A stretch of DNA of 64,000 nucleotides from a bacterium (GCA_028824015.1 JAPPFC010000035.1:1-64000); one strand, 5' to 3'; shown: positions 51,147 to 59,857, counted from the stretch's first letter. Translations and numbers: made by a program. Notes: a model not told the origin generated them from the sequence alone.

Positions 51147-52172
51147 CTATCGGCTCCCCACGGCCACCTGTTGCCACGACCGGGTGCCCGATCCCGGATA
51201 GAGATGGCATGAGACCCCGTGACCCGGCTCCAACTCACCATGCTCGGGGGCCAGGTCGGAGCACTGCTCCATCACATAGGGACAGCGCGGGTGGAAGGTG
51301 CATCCGCCCGGGGGGTCGATGGGGCTCGGGACCTCTCCCTCCAGAATGATCTCCTGGCTCTCTATGTCGGGATGGGCCGGCGGGACCGCCGACAGGAGTG
51401 CCTCGGTGTACGGATGGGCGGGGGTGGAGAACAACGACTCGGCGCCGGCCAACTCGATCACCCTGCCCACGTACATCACCATCACCCGGTCGGAGAGGTG
51501 AGCCACCCCGCTCAGGTCGTGGGAGATGAGCAGGTAGGCCAGGTCGAAGCGCTCCTGGAGATCGGCCAGCAGGTTCATCACCTGGGCTCGGATGGAGACG
51601 TCCAGGGCGGAGACCGGCTCGTCCAGGATCACCACCTTCGGGTTGGGCGCCAGGGCGCGGGCGATGGCGATCCGCTGTCGCTGCCCCCCGCTGAACTCGT
51701 GGGGGTAGAGGTCGGCGTGCGCCCCGTAGTCCAGTCCCACCTGGCTCATCACCTCCCCCACCCGGTCGTAGGCCTCCTCGCGGGTCCGGTCACCGGCCGA
51801 CTGGATCGGCTCGGCGATGATGTCGCGAATCCTCATGCGGGGAGAGAGCGAGGAGAAGGGATCCTGGAAGACCACCTGGACGTTCCGGCGGTAGTCCACC
51901 AGTTGCTCTCTCGGGTAGTCGATGCTCACCTCGTCGCCCTGGAAGAAGATCCGCCCCTCGGTGGGAGACTCCAGGAGCAGGAGCAGGCGGGCCAATGTGG
52001 TCTTGCCGCATCCCGACTCGCCCACCACCCCCAGCGTCTCCCCGGGCCACAGCCGCAGATCGATCCCGTTCACCGCCTTCACCACCCCCTGGCCGCCGAA
52101 TCCCAACGCTCCGGTCATGGCGAAGTGCTTGTGGAGGCCCTCGGCCTCCAGCAGGGGCCTGGCTTCGGTCAT
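51147..52172 (-). CDS. Oligopeptide/dipeptide-type ABC transporter ATP-binding protein (OppF/DppF)
   Basis: The 341-residue ATPase has Walker A GVVGESGCGKTTLARLL, the FSGGQRQRIAIARAL signature, Walker B VVILDEPVSALDVSIR, and the C-terminal GGCTFHPRCPYVMEQC block typical of OppF/DppF. It lies 4 nt before the LLM gene and shares 4 nt with the acyl-CoA ligase gene. Together with OppD and the two permeases it would complete the importer, but it is separated from them by two enzyme genes. Confidence 0.92.
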   Translation of the reverse strand: MTEARPLLEAEGLHKHFAMTGALGFGGQGVVKAVNGIDLRLWPGETLGVVGESGCGKTTLARLLLLLESPTEGRIFFQGDEVSIDYPREQLVDYRRNVQVVFQDPFSSLSPRMRIRDIIAEPIQSAGDRTREEAYDRVGEVMSQVGLDYGAHADLYPHEFSGGQRQRIAIARALAPNPKVVILDEPVSALDVSIRAQVMNLLADLQERFDLAYLLISHDLSGVAHLSDRVMVMYVGRVIELAGAESLFSTPAHPYTEALLSAVPPAHPDIESQEIILEGEVPSPIDPPGGCTFHPRCPYVMEQCSDLAPEHGELEPGHGVSCHLYPGSGTRSWQQVAVGSR

Positions 52173-53800
52173 ACTCTCTCTCCTGGCGGGCGCGAACGCC
52201 GACGATCTCCCAGCATCTGTCTCAACTCGCGCTTGCGGACCTTGCCCTGGGAATCGATCGGCAGATCAGAGACGAACTCTACACGCTTAGGCGTCTTGTA
52301 ACCGGCCAGGCGCGCCCGGCAGAACTCGATCAAATCCGCTTCGGAGACGCCGGCATCCCGGCCCAGCACCACCGCCGCGGTCACCGCCTCGGTCCACTCC
52401 GGGTGAGCCATCCCGACCACGGCCGCCTCCATCACGCCGGGGTGGGTCCGGATCGTCTCCTCGACCTCGGCCGAGGAGACGTTCATCCCTCCCGTCTTGA
52501 TCATGTCCTTCAGCCGGTCGTGGAAGAACAGGTTTCCGACCGAGTCGAGGCGGACCACGTCGCCGGTGTGCAGCCAGCCGTCCCGGAGCACGGCGGCGGT
52601 GGCCCGGGGGTTCCGGTAGTAGCCCTCCATCACCCCCGGAGAGCGGCACAGCAACTCGCCCACCTCGCAGTCGGCGCCACTTTCGTCCACCACCCGCACC
52701 TCCACGTGGGGAGTCGGTCTGCCGATCCAGCGGGAGTCCCTCTCCGGAATCTCCGAGGGGTCTCTGAAGAACCCGATCACCCCCAGTTGGCTGAGTTCGG
52801 ACTGTCCCCAGTAGGTGGCCCAGGTCACCCCCCGAGCCCGCTTGGACAACTCCGAGACCACCCCGAAGGGGATCGGGCCGCCGTACACGTGCGCCTGGCG
52901 AAGGGAGGAGAGGTCCCTCCACCCGAAGTCGGGGTGGCGGATCATGCGGTGATAGAAGGTGGGGGTCTGGGAGGTGTTGGTCACCCCCTCGGTCTCGATG
53001 GCCACCAGCACCGCCCCCGGCTCGGTGCGGGGAATCATCACCAGCGTCGCCCCCATCGAGATCAGATTGGTCACCGCTCCCGTGCCGGCCATGGTGTAGA
53101 CGGGGGCCAGCAGCAGGAACACATCCGACGCCTCCACGTACCTCTCATAGGACCAGGAGGGGGTGGTGGAGATCATCATCGCCCGGTGGGTGACCATCAC
53201 CCCCTTGGGGACGCTCTCGGTGCCGCTCGTGTACATCACCATCGCCAGGTCGTTCTCCTCCACCAGCGCCTCGGGCATTTCCTCGGAGACGCCGTCCAGC
53301 ATCTCGGAGAAGCTGATCTCGCCCGGCCGGGGGGTCCCGTCCATGACCACCAGGCGGGGATTGCCCCGGGCTCTCGCCACACCCTCCCCGGCCCGCCCGG
53401 CCATTCCCGGCCCGGCGATCACCATCCGGGGAGTGGAGTGATCGACTTGGCGCGCCACTTCCGCCGGGGTGTAGGAGGGGTTCAGGGAGGTGAACACCGC
53501 ACCCTGTTTCAGGATGCCGTAATAGACGCCCACCGCCTCGGCCACGTTGTGGCTCATCAGCGCCACCAGGTCGCCCCGGCCCACCCCCAGGCGGGCCAGC
53601 CCGCCAGCCACCCGGTTGGAGAACCGGTCCAGGTCCCGGTAGGTGATCACCCGCCGGTTCCCGCTCCCCGATCGGGCGATGATCGCCGGCTTGTCCCCCT
53701 GTCGAGCCGCCTGCCTCCGGACCATGTCTCCCAGGGCGGCCCGTCGCAACAGGTTCTCGACCAGATCATCCCCGCGTCGAGCGGACCCGTCCGAGGTCAT
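52169..53800 (-). CDS. Acyl-CoA synthetase / AMP-binding ligase
   Basis: The 543-residue ANL-family enzyme activates a carboxylic acid as an adenylate and transfers it to CoA. It shows the A3 motif as YTSGTESVPKGV (the usual TTG tripeptide reads ESV), then TWATYWGQSELSQLG, DGWLHTGDVVRLDSVGNLFF, RLKDMIKTGGMNVSSAEVEE and the catalytic lysine in SQGKVRKRELR. The substrate is unknown; the surrounding genes suggest an acid derived from a nitrogen-containing or branched compound. It starts 13 nt after the E2 stop and overlaps oppF by 4 nt. Confidence 0.9.
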   Translation of the reverse strand: MTSDGSARRGDDLVENLLRRAALGDMVRRQAARQGDKPAIIARSGSGNRRVITYRDLDRFSNRVAGGLARLGVGRGDLVALMSHNVAEAVGVYYGILKQGAVFTSLNPSYTPAEVARQVDHSTPRMVIAGPGMAGRAGEGVARARGNPRLVVMDGTPRPGEISFSEMLDGVSEEMPEALVEENDLAMVMYTSGTESVPKGVMVTHRAMMISTTPSWSYERYVEASDVFLLLAPVYTMAGTGAVTNLISMGATLVMIPRTEPGAVLVAIETEGVTNTSQTPTFYHRMIRHPDFGWRDLSSLRQAHVYGGPIPFGVVSELSKRARGVTWATYWGQSELSQLGVIGFFRDPSEIPERDSRWIGRPTPHVEVRVVDESGADCEVGELLCRSPGVMEGYYRNPRATAAVLRDGWLHTGDVVRLDSVGNLFFHDRLKDMIKTGGMNVSSAEVEETIRTHPGVMEAAVVGMAHPEWTEAVTAAVVLGRDAGVSEADLIEFCRARLAGYKTPKRVEFVSDLPIDSQGKVRKRELRQMLGDRRRSRPPGERV

Positions 53801-53813
53801 CTCAAAGGCTCAC

Positions 53814-54992
53814 CTACTCCGATTCCAGGACAGCGCCGAGCGCCCGGAGGAAACGGGCCCCCGTGGCCCCGTCCACCACCCGGTGATCGAAGGCGCCCGA
53901 CACATAGCAGGTGGGCCCGGCCACCACCTGGCGGTCCACCACCATGGGCCGCTCCGCAATCGTCCCGAAGTAGATGGTGGCCGCCGTGTTCAGGCTGATG
54001 ATCGGGGTCCCGAAGTCGACGCCTCTCGGGCCCAGATTGGAGGTGGTGATGGTGGCGCCCCCGATGTCGGAGAAGGTGAGCTTTCTTCGACGGGCGGCAT
54101 CGGCGAGGCGGCGTATCTCCCCGGACAGTTCCTCCAGCCCCATCCGGTCGGCGCCCTGCACCACCGGGGCCGCCAAGCCGTGCGGGGTGTCGACCCCTAT
54201 GGCCACGTTCACTTCGTCGTACACGATCACCGATTTGTCGGACAAGGCGGCATTCACCTCCGGGACCTCGCGACAGGCTTCGACCACCGCCGCCACCATC
54301 AGGTCGTTGAGAGAGACCTCCAGGCCTTCGGACCGGCAAGCCGCCAGACGGATGATGAGAGGACCGGCCCACACCGACACCGTCTGGGAGAAGTGGGGGA
54401 TCTCCGTCCAGTTGCGCGCCATGGCGGCCGCCATCGCCCGGGGATATCCGCGCAGGGGACGCCGTTCCCTCACCCGGGGACCGGAAGGGCCCGCCTCGGC
54501 GGCGGCCGCCTCCACGTCGTCGGGCGTGATGATCCCCGCCCGGCCGGTGCCCTGCACGCCGGCCAGGTCGATCCCGAGGCTCTTGGCCAGGGCCCGGGCC
54601 TTGGGCATGGCCCTGATACGTTCCTTTGCAGCCGGTTCCGTCCTCCCCGGCCTCGGCGCGGGGCTCGGACCGGGCGCCGCCGGCCCCCCGGACGGAGCGC
54701 CGGGAACCGTCTCCCCCGAGAGGAGTTCGGCGATCTGCTCGGGGGTGGGCGTGCTGCCCACCTCGGCCATGACCGCCACCGGCGCGCCCACCCGGACTTC
54801 GGTGGATACCGGAGCGACGATCTTCGCCAGCAGGCCCGCCCCCATCGCCTCCACCACGATGGCGCTCTTCTCGTTCTCCACCTCATAGAGGGCGTCGCCG
54901 ACCGCCACTTCCTCTCCCTCGGCCTTGTACCAGGCGATGATGGTGCCCATCTCCATGGTTTCCCCCAGTGCGGGGAGTCGCAGGACGTGCAT
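53814..54992 (-). CDS. 2-oxoacid dehydrogenase E2 (dihydrolipoyl acyltransferase)
   Basis: The 392-residue protein has one lipoyl domain (residues 1-80; lysine in EVENEKSAIVVEAMG), a proline-rich linker, a peripheral subunit-binding domain (PKARALAKSLGIDL, GTGRAGIITPDDV) and the catalytic domain (residues 160-390) with the active-site HRVVDGATGARFL. SNLGPRGVDFGTPIIS is also typical. The E1 subunits are directly upstream, but there is no E3 gene here. It may act on branched-chain oxoacids, acetoin or pyruvate. The gap from E1 beta is 5 nt. Confidence 0.93.
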   Translation of the reverse strand: MHVLRLPALGETMEMGTIIAWYKAEGEEVAVGDALYEVENEKSAIVVEAMGAGLLAKIVAPVSTEVRVGAPVAVMAEVGSTPTPEQIAELLSGETVPGAPSGGPAAPGPSPAPRPGRTEPAAKERIRAMPKARALAKSLGIDLAGVQGTGRAGIITPDDVEAAAAEAGPSGPRVRERRPLRGYPRAMAAAMARNWTEIPHFSQTVSVWAGPLIIRLAACRSEGLEVSLNDLMVAAVVEACREVPEVNAALSDKSVIVYDEVNVAIGVDTPHGLAAPVVQGADRMGLEELSGEIRRLADAARRRKLTFSDIGGATITTSNLGPRGVDFGTPIISLNTAATIYFGTIAERPMVVDRQVVAGPTCYVSGAFDHRVVDGATGARFLRALGAVLESE

Positions 54993-54997
54993 GAGAG

Positions 54998-55984
54998 TCA
55001 GTCGAGCCTCCTCACCGCTTCGGTCACCGAGGCGGCCGTCGGTATCAGGAACTGCTGGAGATAACGGCTCTGGGGGATGGGGACGTCGGCGGAAGCCACC
55101 CGGATGATCGGCGACTCCAGGTACTCGAGCGCCTCCTCGGCGATGATGGCCGCCACCTCCCCTCCGGCGCCGCCGGTCTTGGGCGCCTCGTGGGCGATCA
55201 CCACCCGGCCGGTCTTGGCCACCGACTCCAGGATGGTGTCGAGGTCCAGCGGACGAAGGCCCCGGGGATCGACCACCTCCACGTCTATTCCCTCCGCCTC
55301 CAACTGCGCGGCGGCCCGAAGCGACTCGCCCACCATACGCGACCAGGCGATCACCGTGACGTCGCTCCCCTCCCGCTTCACCGCAGCCTCGCCCAGGGGC
55401 ACCAGGTGGTCGCCGGCGGGGACCTCCCCCCGGTGGGCGTACAGACCGGCATGCTCGAAGAACAGCACCGGGTTGTCGTCCCGGATGGACGACTTCATGA
55501 GCCCCAGCGCATCGGCGGGGTCAGACGGGATCACCACATACGCTCCCGACGCGGAGAGGAACAGGGCCTCGGGGCTGACGTCGTGCTCGGGACCGGCCCC
55601 CTTGGCGCCTTCGGGAAGCCTTATCACCAACGGGACGGTGAAGACGCCCCCGTGCATGTACCGCCAACGCGCCGCCTTGTGGTAGATCTCGTCCATGGCG
55701 ATCCCGAAATACCCGCTCGACTGCAACTCCGCCACCGGCCGCAGCCCGGTGATGGCGGCGCCGACCGCCGCTCCCACGATCATCGTCTCCGAGATGGGGG
55801 TGTCGATCACCCGCCCGGGGCCGAACTGCTCCAGCAACCCGGCGGTCGCCCCGTAAATACCTCCGTAGACGGCCACGTCCTCTCCCCAGACGAACACCCG
55901 GTCGTCGCGTTCCATCTCCTCGCGGAGCGCCTCCCGGATTGCCTGGGAGAAAGTGAGGGTGCGGGTGGCGGTGGCCTGGCTCAT
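54998..55984 (-). CDS. 2-oxoacid dehydrogenase E1 beta subunit
   Basis: The 328-residue protein has TFSQAIREALREEMERDDRVF then VWGEDVAVYGGIYGATAGL, the TPP-site ISETMIVGAAVGAAI, and the C-terminal domain with VEVVDPRGLRPLDLDTILE and VVIAHEAPKTGGAGGEVA. ATG 55984 overlaps the E1 alpha stop by 4 nt (ATGA). A longer frame upstream is a shadow of E1 alpha. Confidence 0.94.
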   Translation of the reverse strand: MSQATATRTLTFSQAIREALREEMERDDRVFVWGEDVAVYGGIYGATAGLLEQFGPGRVIDTPISETMIVGAAVGAAITGLRPVAELQSSGYFGIAMDEIYHKAARWRYMHGGVFTVPLVIRLPEGAKGAGPEHDVSPEALFLSASGAYVVIPSDPADALGLMKSSIRDDNPVLFFEHAGLYAHRGEVPAGDHLVPLGEAAVKREGSDVTVIAWSRMVGESLRAAAQLEAEGIDVEVVDPRGLRPLDLDTILESVAKTGRVVIAHEAPKTGGAGGEVAAIIAEEALEYLESPIIRVASADVPIPQSRYLQQFLIPTAASVTEAVRRLD

Positions 55985-56943
55985 ACGTAGAGACCCTCGA
56001 AGAGCCGCTCGGGACCGGGCATGGGCGCCGACGACGCTTCCTCCACCGCCCGGTCTATCGTGTCCTGGACCCTCGCCTCCAGCTCGTCGAGGCCCTCCTC
56101 GGTGGCGATCCCGTCGGCCACCAATCGGGCCGCCAGGTTGGTGATCGGGTCCAGGGCCAGCAAGCGCTCGGTCTCCTCCTCGGTGCGGTAAACCTGTGGG
56201 TCTCCCTCGTAGTGTCCCCGGAAGCGATGGCACATGGCCTCAATCAGGGTGGGGCCCTCCCCGGCCCTGGCCCGGTCCACCGCCTCGCAAGTGGCCCGGT
56301 AGACCTCGGTCACGTCCATGCCGTTGATGCGAACCCCAGGCATCCCGTATCCCGCCGCCCGGTCCACTATCCGGCCGGCGGTGGAATCGGCAGCCGGCAC
56401 CGACACCGCATACCCGTTGTTCTCGCATATCCACACCACCGGCAGCTTCCAGGCCGCGGCGGCGTTGACCGATTCATGAAAGGCCCCCCGGTTGGCGGTC
56501 CCGTCCCCGAAGAAGCACACCACCACCTGGTCGGTCCCCCGGTACCTGGCGCTGAACGCCGCCCCGGTGGCGATGCCGAAGCAACTCCCCAGGGTGCCCC
56601 CCTGGCCGAGTATCCCCAACTCGGGGTCGGCGAAGTGAGGTATCCCCGCTCCCAGCCCGCCGGTGGCGCCGGCGGTGTTGGCCATCAGGTCGCCGAACAT
56701 GGCGGCCAAAGACATCCCCTTGGCGATGGTGTACCCGAACCCCCGGTGGGCGTACATCAGATAGTCGTCGCGGCGCAACGGCGCCACGCCGCCCGCCGGT
56801 ATCGCCTCCTGTCCCCGTCCGGAGTGGTACCCGGCCAGGACTCTCCCCTCCTGCAGCAGACGCAGGGCGGTCTGGTCCCAGAGCTTCATGGTCACCATCG
56901 ACTCGTAGAGTTCCAGGAGCGTTGCGGGAGTGATCGCGGTCAT
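55981..56943 (-). CDS. 2-oxoacid dehydrogenase E1 alpha subunit
   Basis: The 320-residue thiamine-diphosphate subunit has GYHSGRGQEAIPAG, YLMYAHRGFGYTIAKG, the TPP motif CFFGDGTANRGAFHES with NNGYAVSVP, and YRATCEAVDRARAGEGPTLI. The short, compact form is closest to acetoin-dehydrogenase and branched-chain types, not the long pyruvate E1. It follows the SDR gene after 77 nt. Confidence 0.94.
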   Translation of the reverse strand: MTAITPATLLELYESMVTMKLWDQTALRLLQEGRVLAGYHSGRGQEAIPAGGVAPLRRDDYLMYAHRGFGYTIAKGMSLAAMFGDLMANTAGATGGLGAGIPHFADPELGILGQGGTLGSCFGIATGAAFSARYRGTDQVVVCFFGDGTANRGAFHESVNAAAAWKLPVVWICENNGYAVSVPAADSTAGRIVDRAAGYGMPGVRINGMDVTEVYRATCEAVDRARAGEGPTLIEAMCHRFRGHYEGDPQVYRTEEETERLLALDPITNLAARLVADGIATEEGLDELEARVQDTIDRAVEEASSAPMPGPERLFEGLYV

Positions 56944-57020
56944 TTGCTGCTCACTTCGTTCTTGCCAAAACCATCACCTTACTCAGAGCGCCCGGCCGGC
57001 CTCCTCGCCGGGGTCCGGGG

Positions 57021-57788
57021 TCAGTACATCACTATCCCGCCGTTGACGTTCAGGTCCTCTCCGTTGATGAACACCGCGGCCGGGCTGAGCAGGAACAACA
57101 CCGCCGAGGCGATCTCCTCGGGCCGGGCGGGCCTGCCCAACTGGGCGGTGGCCGCCGCTGCGTCGAGGTCCACTCCCTCCACCAGTTGGCCCGCCTCCTC
57201 GCCGAACCCGCTCCTCATGGGGGTGTCGACGTGTCCGGGACAGATGGAGTTGACCGCGATGTCGGGCGCTAGGGCCTTGGCCGAGGATCGGGTCAGGCTG
57301 ATCACCGCCGCCTTGGAGGAGTTGTATGGGGCGGAGTAGGGGCCGGGGACCTTCGCTGCGTTGGAGGCGATGTTGACGATCCGACCCCCTCCGGCGGCGC
57401 GCAGCAGGGGGGCGGCGTACTTGGTCATCAGATAGGTCCCGAACACGTTCACCTTAAACTCCACCTCCCAGTCCTCCCAGGTCATCTCCTCGAACAGGTA
57501 GGCCCGTCCGATCGCCGCGCAGTGAGCCAAGCCTGACAGCACTCCTCCGGTTGCCTCCGAGACCTGTCGGTAGCCTTCGGCCACCGACCCCTCGTCGGAG
57601 ATGTCGGCCACCACGGGTACCGCTGCTCCCGGTCCCTCCATGCCATCGGTGGCCTCCCGGAGACGGTCCTCAGCCAGGTCGAAACACCAGACCTTCCCTC
57701 CCTCGGCCACCAACTGCTCCGCCGTGGCCAGACCGATCCCCCGCCCTGCTCCGGTTACTACGAAATGTTTGCCTGCAAAATAGCTCAT
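57021..57788 (-). CDS. Short-chain dehydrogenase/reductase
   Basis: The 255-residue protein has the Rossmann opening VVTGAGRGIGLATAEQLV, the NNAG-like GLAHCAAIG, the active site IVNIASNAAKVPG with YNSSKAAVISL, and ICPGHVDTPM. The C-terminus ends in LNVNGGIVMY. Substrate and cofactor (NAD or NADP) are not fixed; WCFDLAEDR at the end of the second strand carries an acidic residue, favouring NAD. It is probably the first gene of the long minus-strand run. Confidence 0.93.
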   Translation of the reverse strand: MSYFAGKHFVVTGAGRGIGLATAEQLVAEGGKVWCFDLAEDRLREATDGMEGPGAAVPVVADISDEGSVAEGYRQVSEATGGVLSGLAHCAAIGRAYLFEEMTWEDWEVEFKVNVFGTYLMTKYAAPLLRAAGGGRIVNIASNAAKVPGPYSAPYNSSKAAVISLTRSSAKALAPDIAVNSICPGHVDTPMRSGFGEEAGQLVEGVDLDAAAATAQLGRPARPEEIASAVLFLLSPAAVFINGEDLNVNGGIVMY

Positions 57789-57860
57789 ACCGGCCAGACT
57801 ACCGGCCCCTCCAAGCCCTGTTGCCAGGCGCCTTCTCCGGCCGAGGCGTACCTGGTGGGT

Positions 57861-58937
57861 CTATCCGATCCGGGGATCGCCAATGTGGGAAGGAGACGGC
57901 CCGGCGGGCTTGCGGGCCAGGAAACAGTACAGGGGCGTGAAGATTCCGGTTTTCCCGCCCGCGACATAGGCGTCTGCGGTCCGGTCCAGCAGCCTTACGA
58001 CGCCCGCCGATCCCTTGGGGAACATCCTCAGCACCTCAGCCGCCTTCAACACCATGCCGATCGCTCTACGACCCACCGGAATCCGGTACAGGGCCCCGCC
58101 CCTTATCTTGTGCGGGGTCTCCATGGGCTGGTACCACGGTGTCGTCCGGCCGTTCTCCCCCACGGCCCGATCGATCCCTTCGAGGACCTCGAATCCCGCC
58201 GCCGCAAGGTCTCGGTCAACCTGACCCGTTGTGGCGATGTCCGCCAGCGCGATGCCGCGCATCAACTCCCGCTTGATGGCCCGGTGCCGTTTGTCGTCAG
58301 GATCGAAGCGGTCCGTCATGCACATTTCCTGGCCCCAGAAGAGCGCTCCGGGTTTCAGCACCCGGTATATCTCGGTGAACGCCCCCACCTTGTCCGGCGC
58401 ATGGCAAGTCGACTCGATGGCGTAACCCCGGTCGAAGGCGTCGTCCGGAACGGCGCCCATGTCCATGAAGCTGCACTCCAGGTAGTCGACCATGTGGTCG
58501 AGCCCCGCCTCTGCGTTCAACGACTTCGCCTTGTCAAGCTGGACCTTGCTGGTGTTGACCCCGACCACTCTGACGCCGGCCTCACGGACCACGCGGCGCA
58601 TCGGGCCTCCGATCCCGCAACCCACATCCACCACGTTCATGCCCTCGCGCAGGTCCAGCTTGTCGATCATCAGGCGCTGATGCCGGATCTTGGACTCCTC
58701 CAAGCTCTCATGGGGCGACAGCGGAGCGAAGTGCAGGGACTCACCCCAGCCGAACACCATGAGATCGCTGCAAAGGTCGTAGTACTCCTCGACCGTTTCG
58801 GTGTGGTCGTAGTCTTTCCCGTCGGTCTCGCTGGATGACGTTCTGTCGATCCAGCCGTCGAAGCGTTGCAACCGACGGACCACATCCGACCCGCGGTAGG
58901 CGGTCTGCAACCCCCTGGACAATTTGCGGAGTCTCAT
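57861..58937 (-). CDS. Sterol C24-methyltransferase-like (ERG6/SMT family) SAM-dependent methyltransferase
   Basis: The 358-residue protein has the sterol-methyltransferase arrangement. Residues 52-72 hold YYDLCSDLMVFGWGESLHFA (yeast Erg6 and plant SMTs have a similar YY-x-L-x-T/S-D-x-YGWG-x-SFHF). The SAM-binding VVDVGCGIGGPMRRVV follows at 101-115, then FDRGYAIESTCHAPDK at the third SMT region. DKRHRAIKRELMRGIALADI and RTTPWYQPME match the C-terminal SMT domain. This family normally alkylates C24 of the sterol side chain. No squalene- or sterol-forming enzyme is in the window. ATG 58937 shares ATGA with the stop of an upstream small frame; ATG 58967 is also open. Confidence 0.85.
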   Translation of the reverse strand: MRLRKLSRGLQTAYRGSDVVRRLQRFDGWIDRTSSSETDGKDYDHTETVEEYYDLCSDLMVFGWGESLHFAPLSPHESLEESKIRHQRLMIDKLDLREGMNVVDVGCGIGGPMRRVVREAGVRVVGVNTSKVQLDKAKSLNAEAGLDHMVDYLECSFMDMGAVPDDAFDRGYAIESTCHAPDKVGAFTEIYRVLKPGALFWGQEMCMTDRFDPDDKRHRAIKRELMRGIALADIATTGQVDRDLAAAGFEVLEGIDRAVGENGRTTPWYQPMETPHKIRGGALYRIPVGRRAIGMVLKAAEVLRMFPKGSAGVVRLLDRTADAYVAGGKTGIFTPLYCFLARKPAGPSPSHIGDPRIG

Positions 58938-59209
58938 AAACGCCGACCGCCGACCGAGAAAGGGCATCCAACCCGACGGTCGCCCCGGCTACCGGATAGC
59001 CATGATTTGGTGATCATCCCGCCTCGACTGCGGGCCGAACCGAGAGGCCCTGCAGGCATGGGAACCGACGACCCGGCAGGAGCGCCGGCCTCCCCCCGAG
59101 CATCAATGCGGGAGTTGATGGGTGAAACGACCTCCATCTGTTTGCCGTGTGGCTCCTGCCAACGGCAGGCATCATAGAAGGTCTTTCGCCAAAGAGCAGG
59201 ATCAGCCAT
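58934..59209 (-). CDS. Possible small protein translated into the SMT-like gene
   Basis: The 91-codon frame starts ATG with GAGGAG 7 nt upstream, and TACAGT lies 15-20 nt before the ATG. The first 27 residues (MADPALWRKTFYDACRWQEP then HGKQMEV) use many A/T-ending codons, unlike the neighbourhood. The rest is glycine-, serine- and arginine-rich without motif. Its stop overlaps the downstream ATG by ATGA, as most coupled genes in this window do. It may instead be a decayed gene; no family was recognised. Confidence 0.35.
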   Translation of the reverse strand: MADPALWRKTFYDACRWQEPHGKQMEVVSPINSRIDARGEAGAPAGSSVPMPAGPLGSARSRGGMITKSWLSGSRGDRRVGCPFSVGGRRL

Positions 59210-59331
59210 ATAAGACTCCTCACTGTACCCATTCCGGAGAACCGCAGAACGGCACGGTCGAAATGTAGCCTTACCTTCCGCCATCACGCCGGGTAGCCGC
59301 GCACGGCACCCGCCACTCCCCCAGCTTTGGG

Positions 59332-59805
59332 CTACCTCCGGGGTCGGCGAGGCAGCCACCGGCCCACCTGCGCTTTGTATGCCTCGTATTCGTCCCCGAA
59401 CTGCCGTTGTAGATGCGGCTCTTCATAGAGACGCACGAACAGCGAGAAGAAGACGAACAAGAACAATGCGCACCACGCCAGGATCACAGACCCGAACATG
59501 ATGGCCCACCCGGCGATCAGAGTTATCAACCCCACGTACATGGGATTGCGGGAGTACCGGTAGAGACCCCGAATGACGAGTCGCTCAGGAGCGTCGATGG
59601 GAGAGGGCGTCCCCTTCCCGAACACCACGAAGTCCCACACGCAACGCAGGTACATGGCCGATCCGATCGCCATCAGGCAGGCAGCCAGCACCAGCCGCGC
59701 CCCATCGGCCGCCTCCTGACCCCGCACCAGCAGGGCGGGCACCAGGACCCCGAACCCACCCGGCACCACCAGGGTGAACACCGCTGCCTTCACATAGAGC
59801 TTCAT
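59332..59805 (-). CDS. Isoprenylcysteine-carboxylmethyltransferase-like membrane methyltransferase
   Basis: The 157-residue protein has four hydrophobic segments and the ICMT/PEMT signature: VIRGLYRYSRNPMYVGLITL then the final EEPHLQRQFGDEYEAYKAQV. Members methylate lipids, prenylated cysteines or small compounds using SAM within the membrane. Its proximity to the SMT-like gene may be incidental. The ATG at 59805 was chosen because the longer frame would overlap ackA. Confidence 0.8.
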   Translation of the reverse strand: MKLYVKAAVFTLVVPGGFGVLVPALLVRGQEAADGARLVLAACLMAIGSAMYLRCVWDFVVFGKGTPSPIDAPERLVIRGLYRYSRNPMYVGLITLIAGWAIMFGSVILAWCALFLFVFFSLFVRLYEEPHLQRQFGDEYEAYKAQVGRWLPRRPRR

Positions 59806-59857
59806 TCGTCCCAATGTACCGCTGATGGCCCGATTCCATACCCGGAACGGCCCATCC

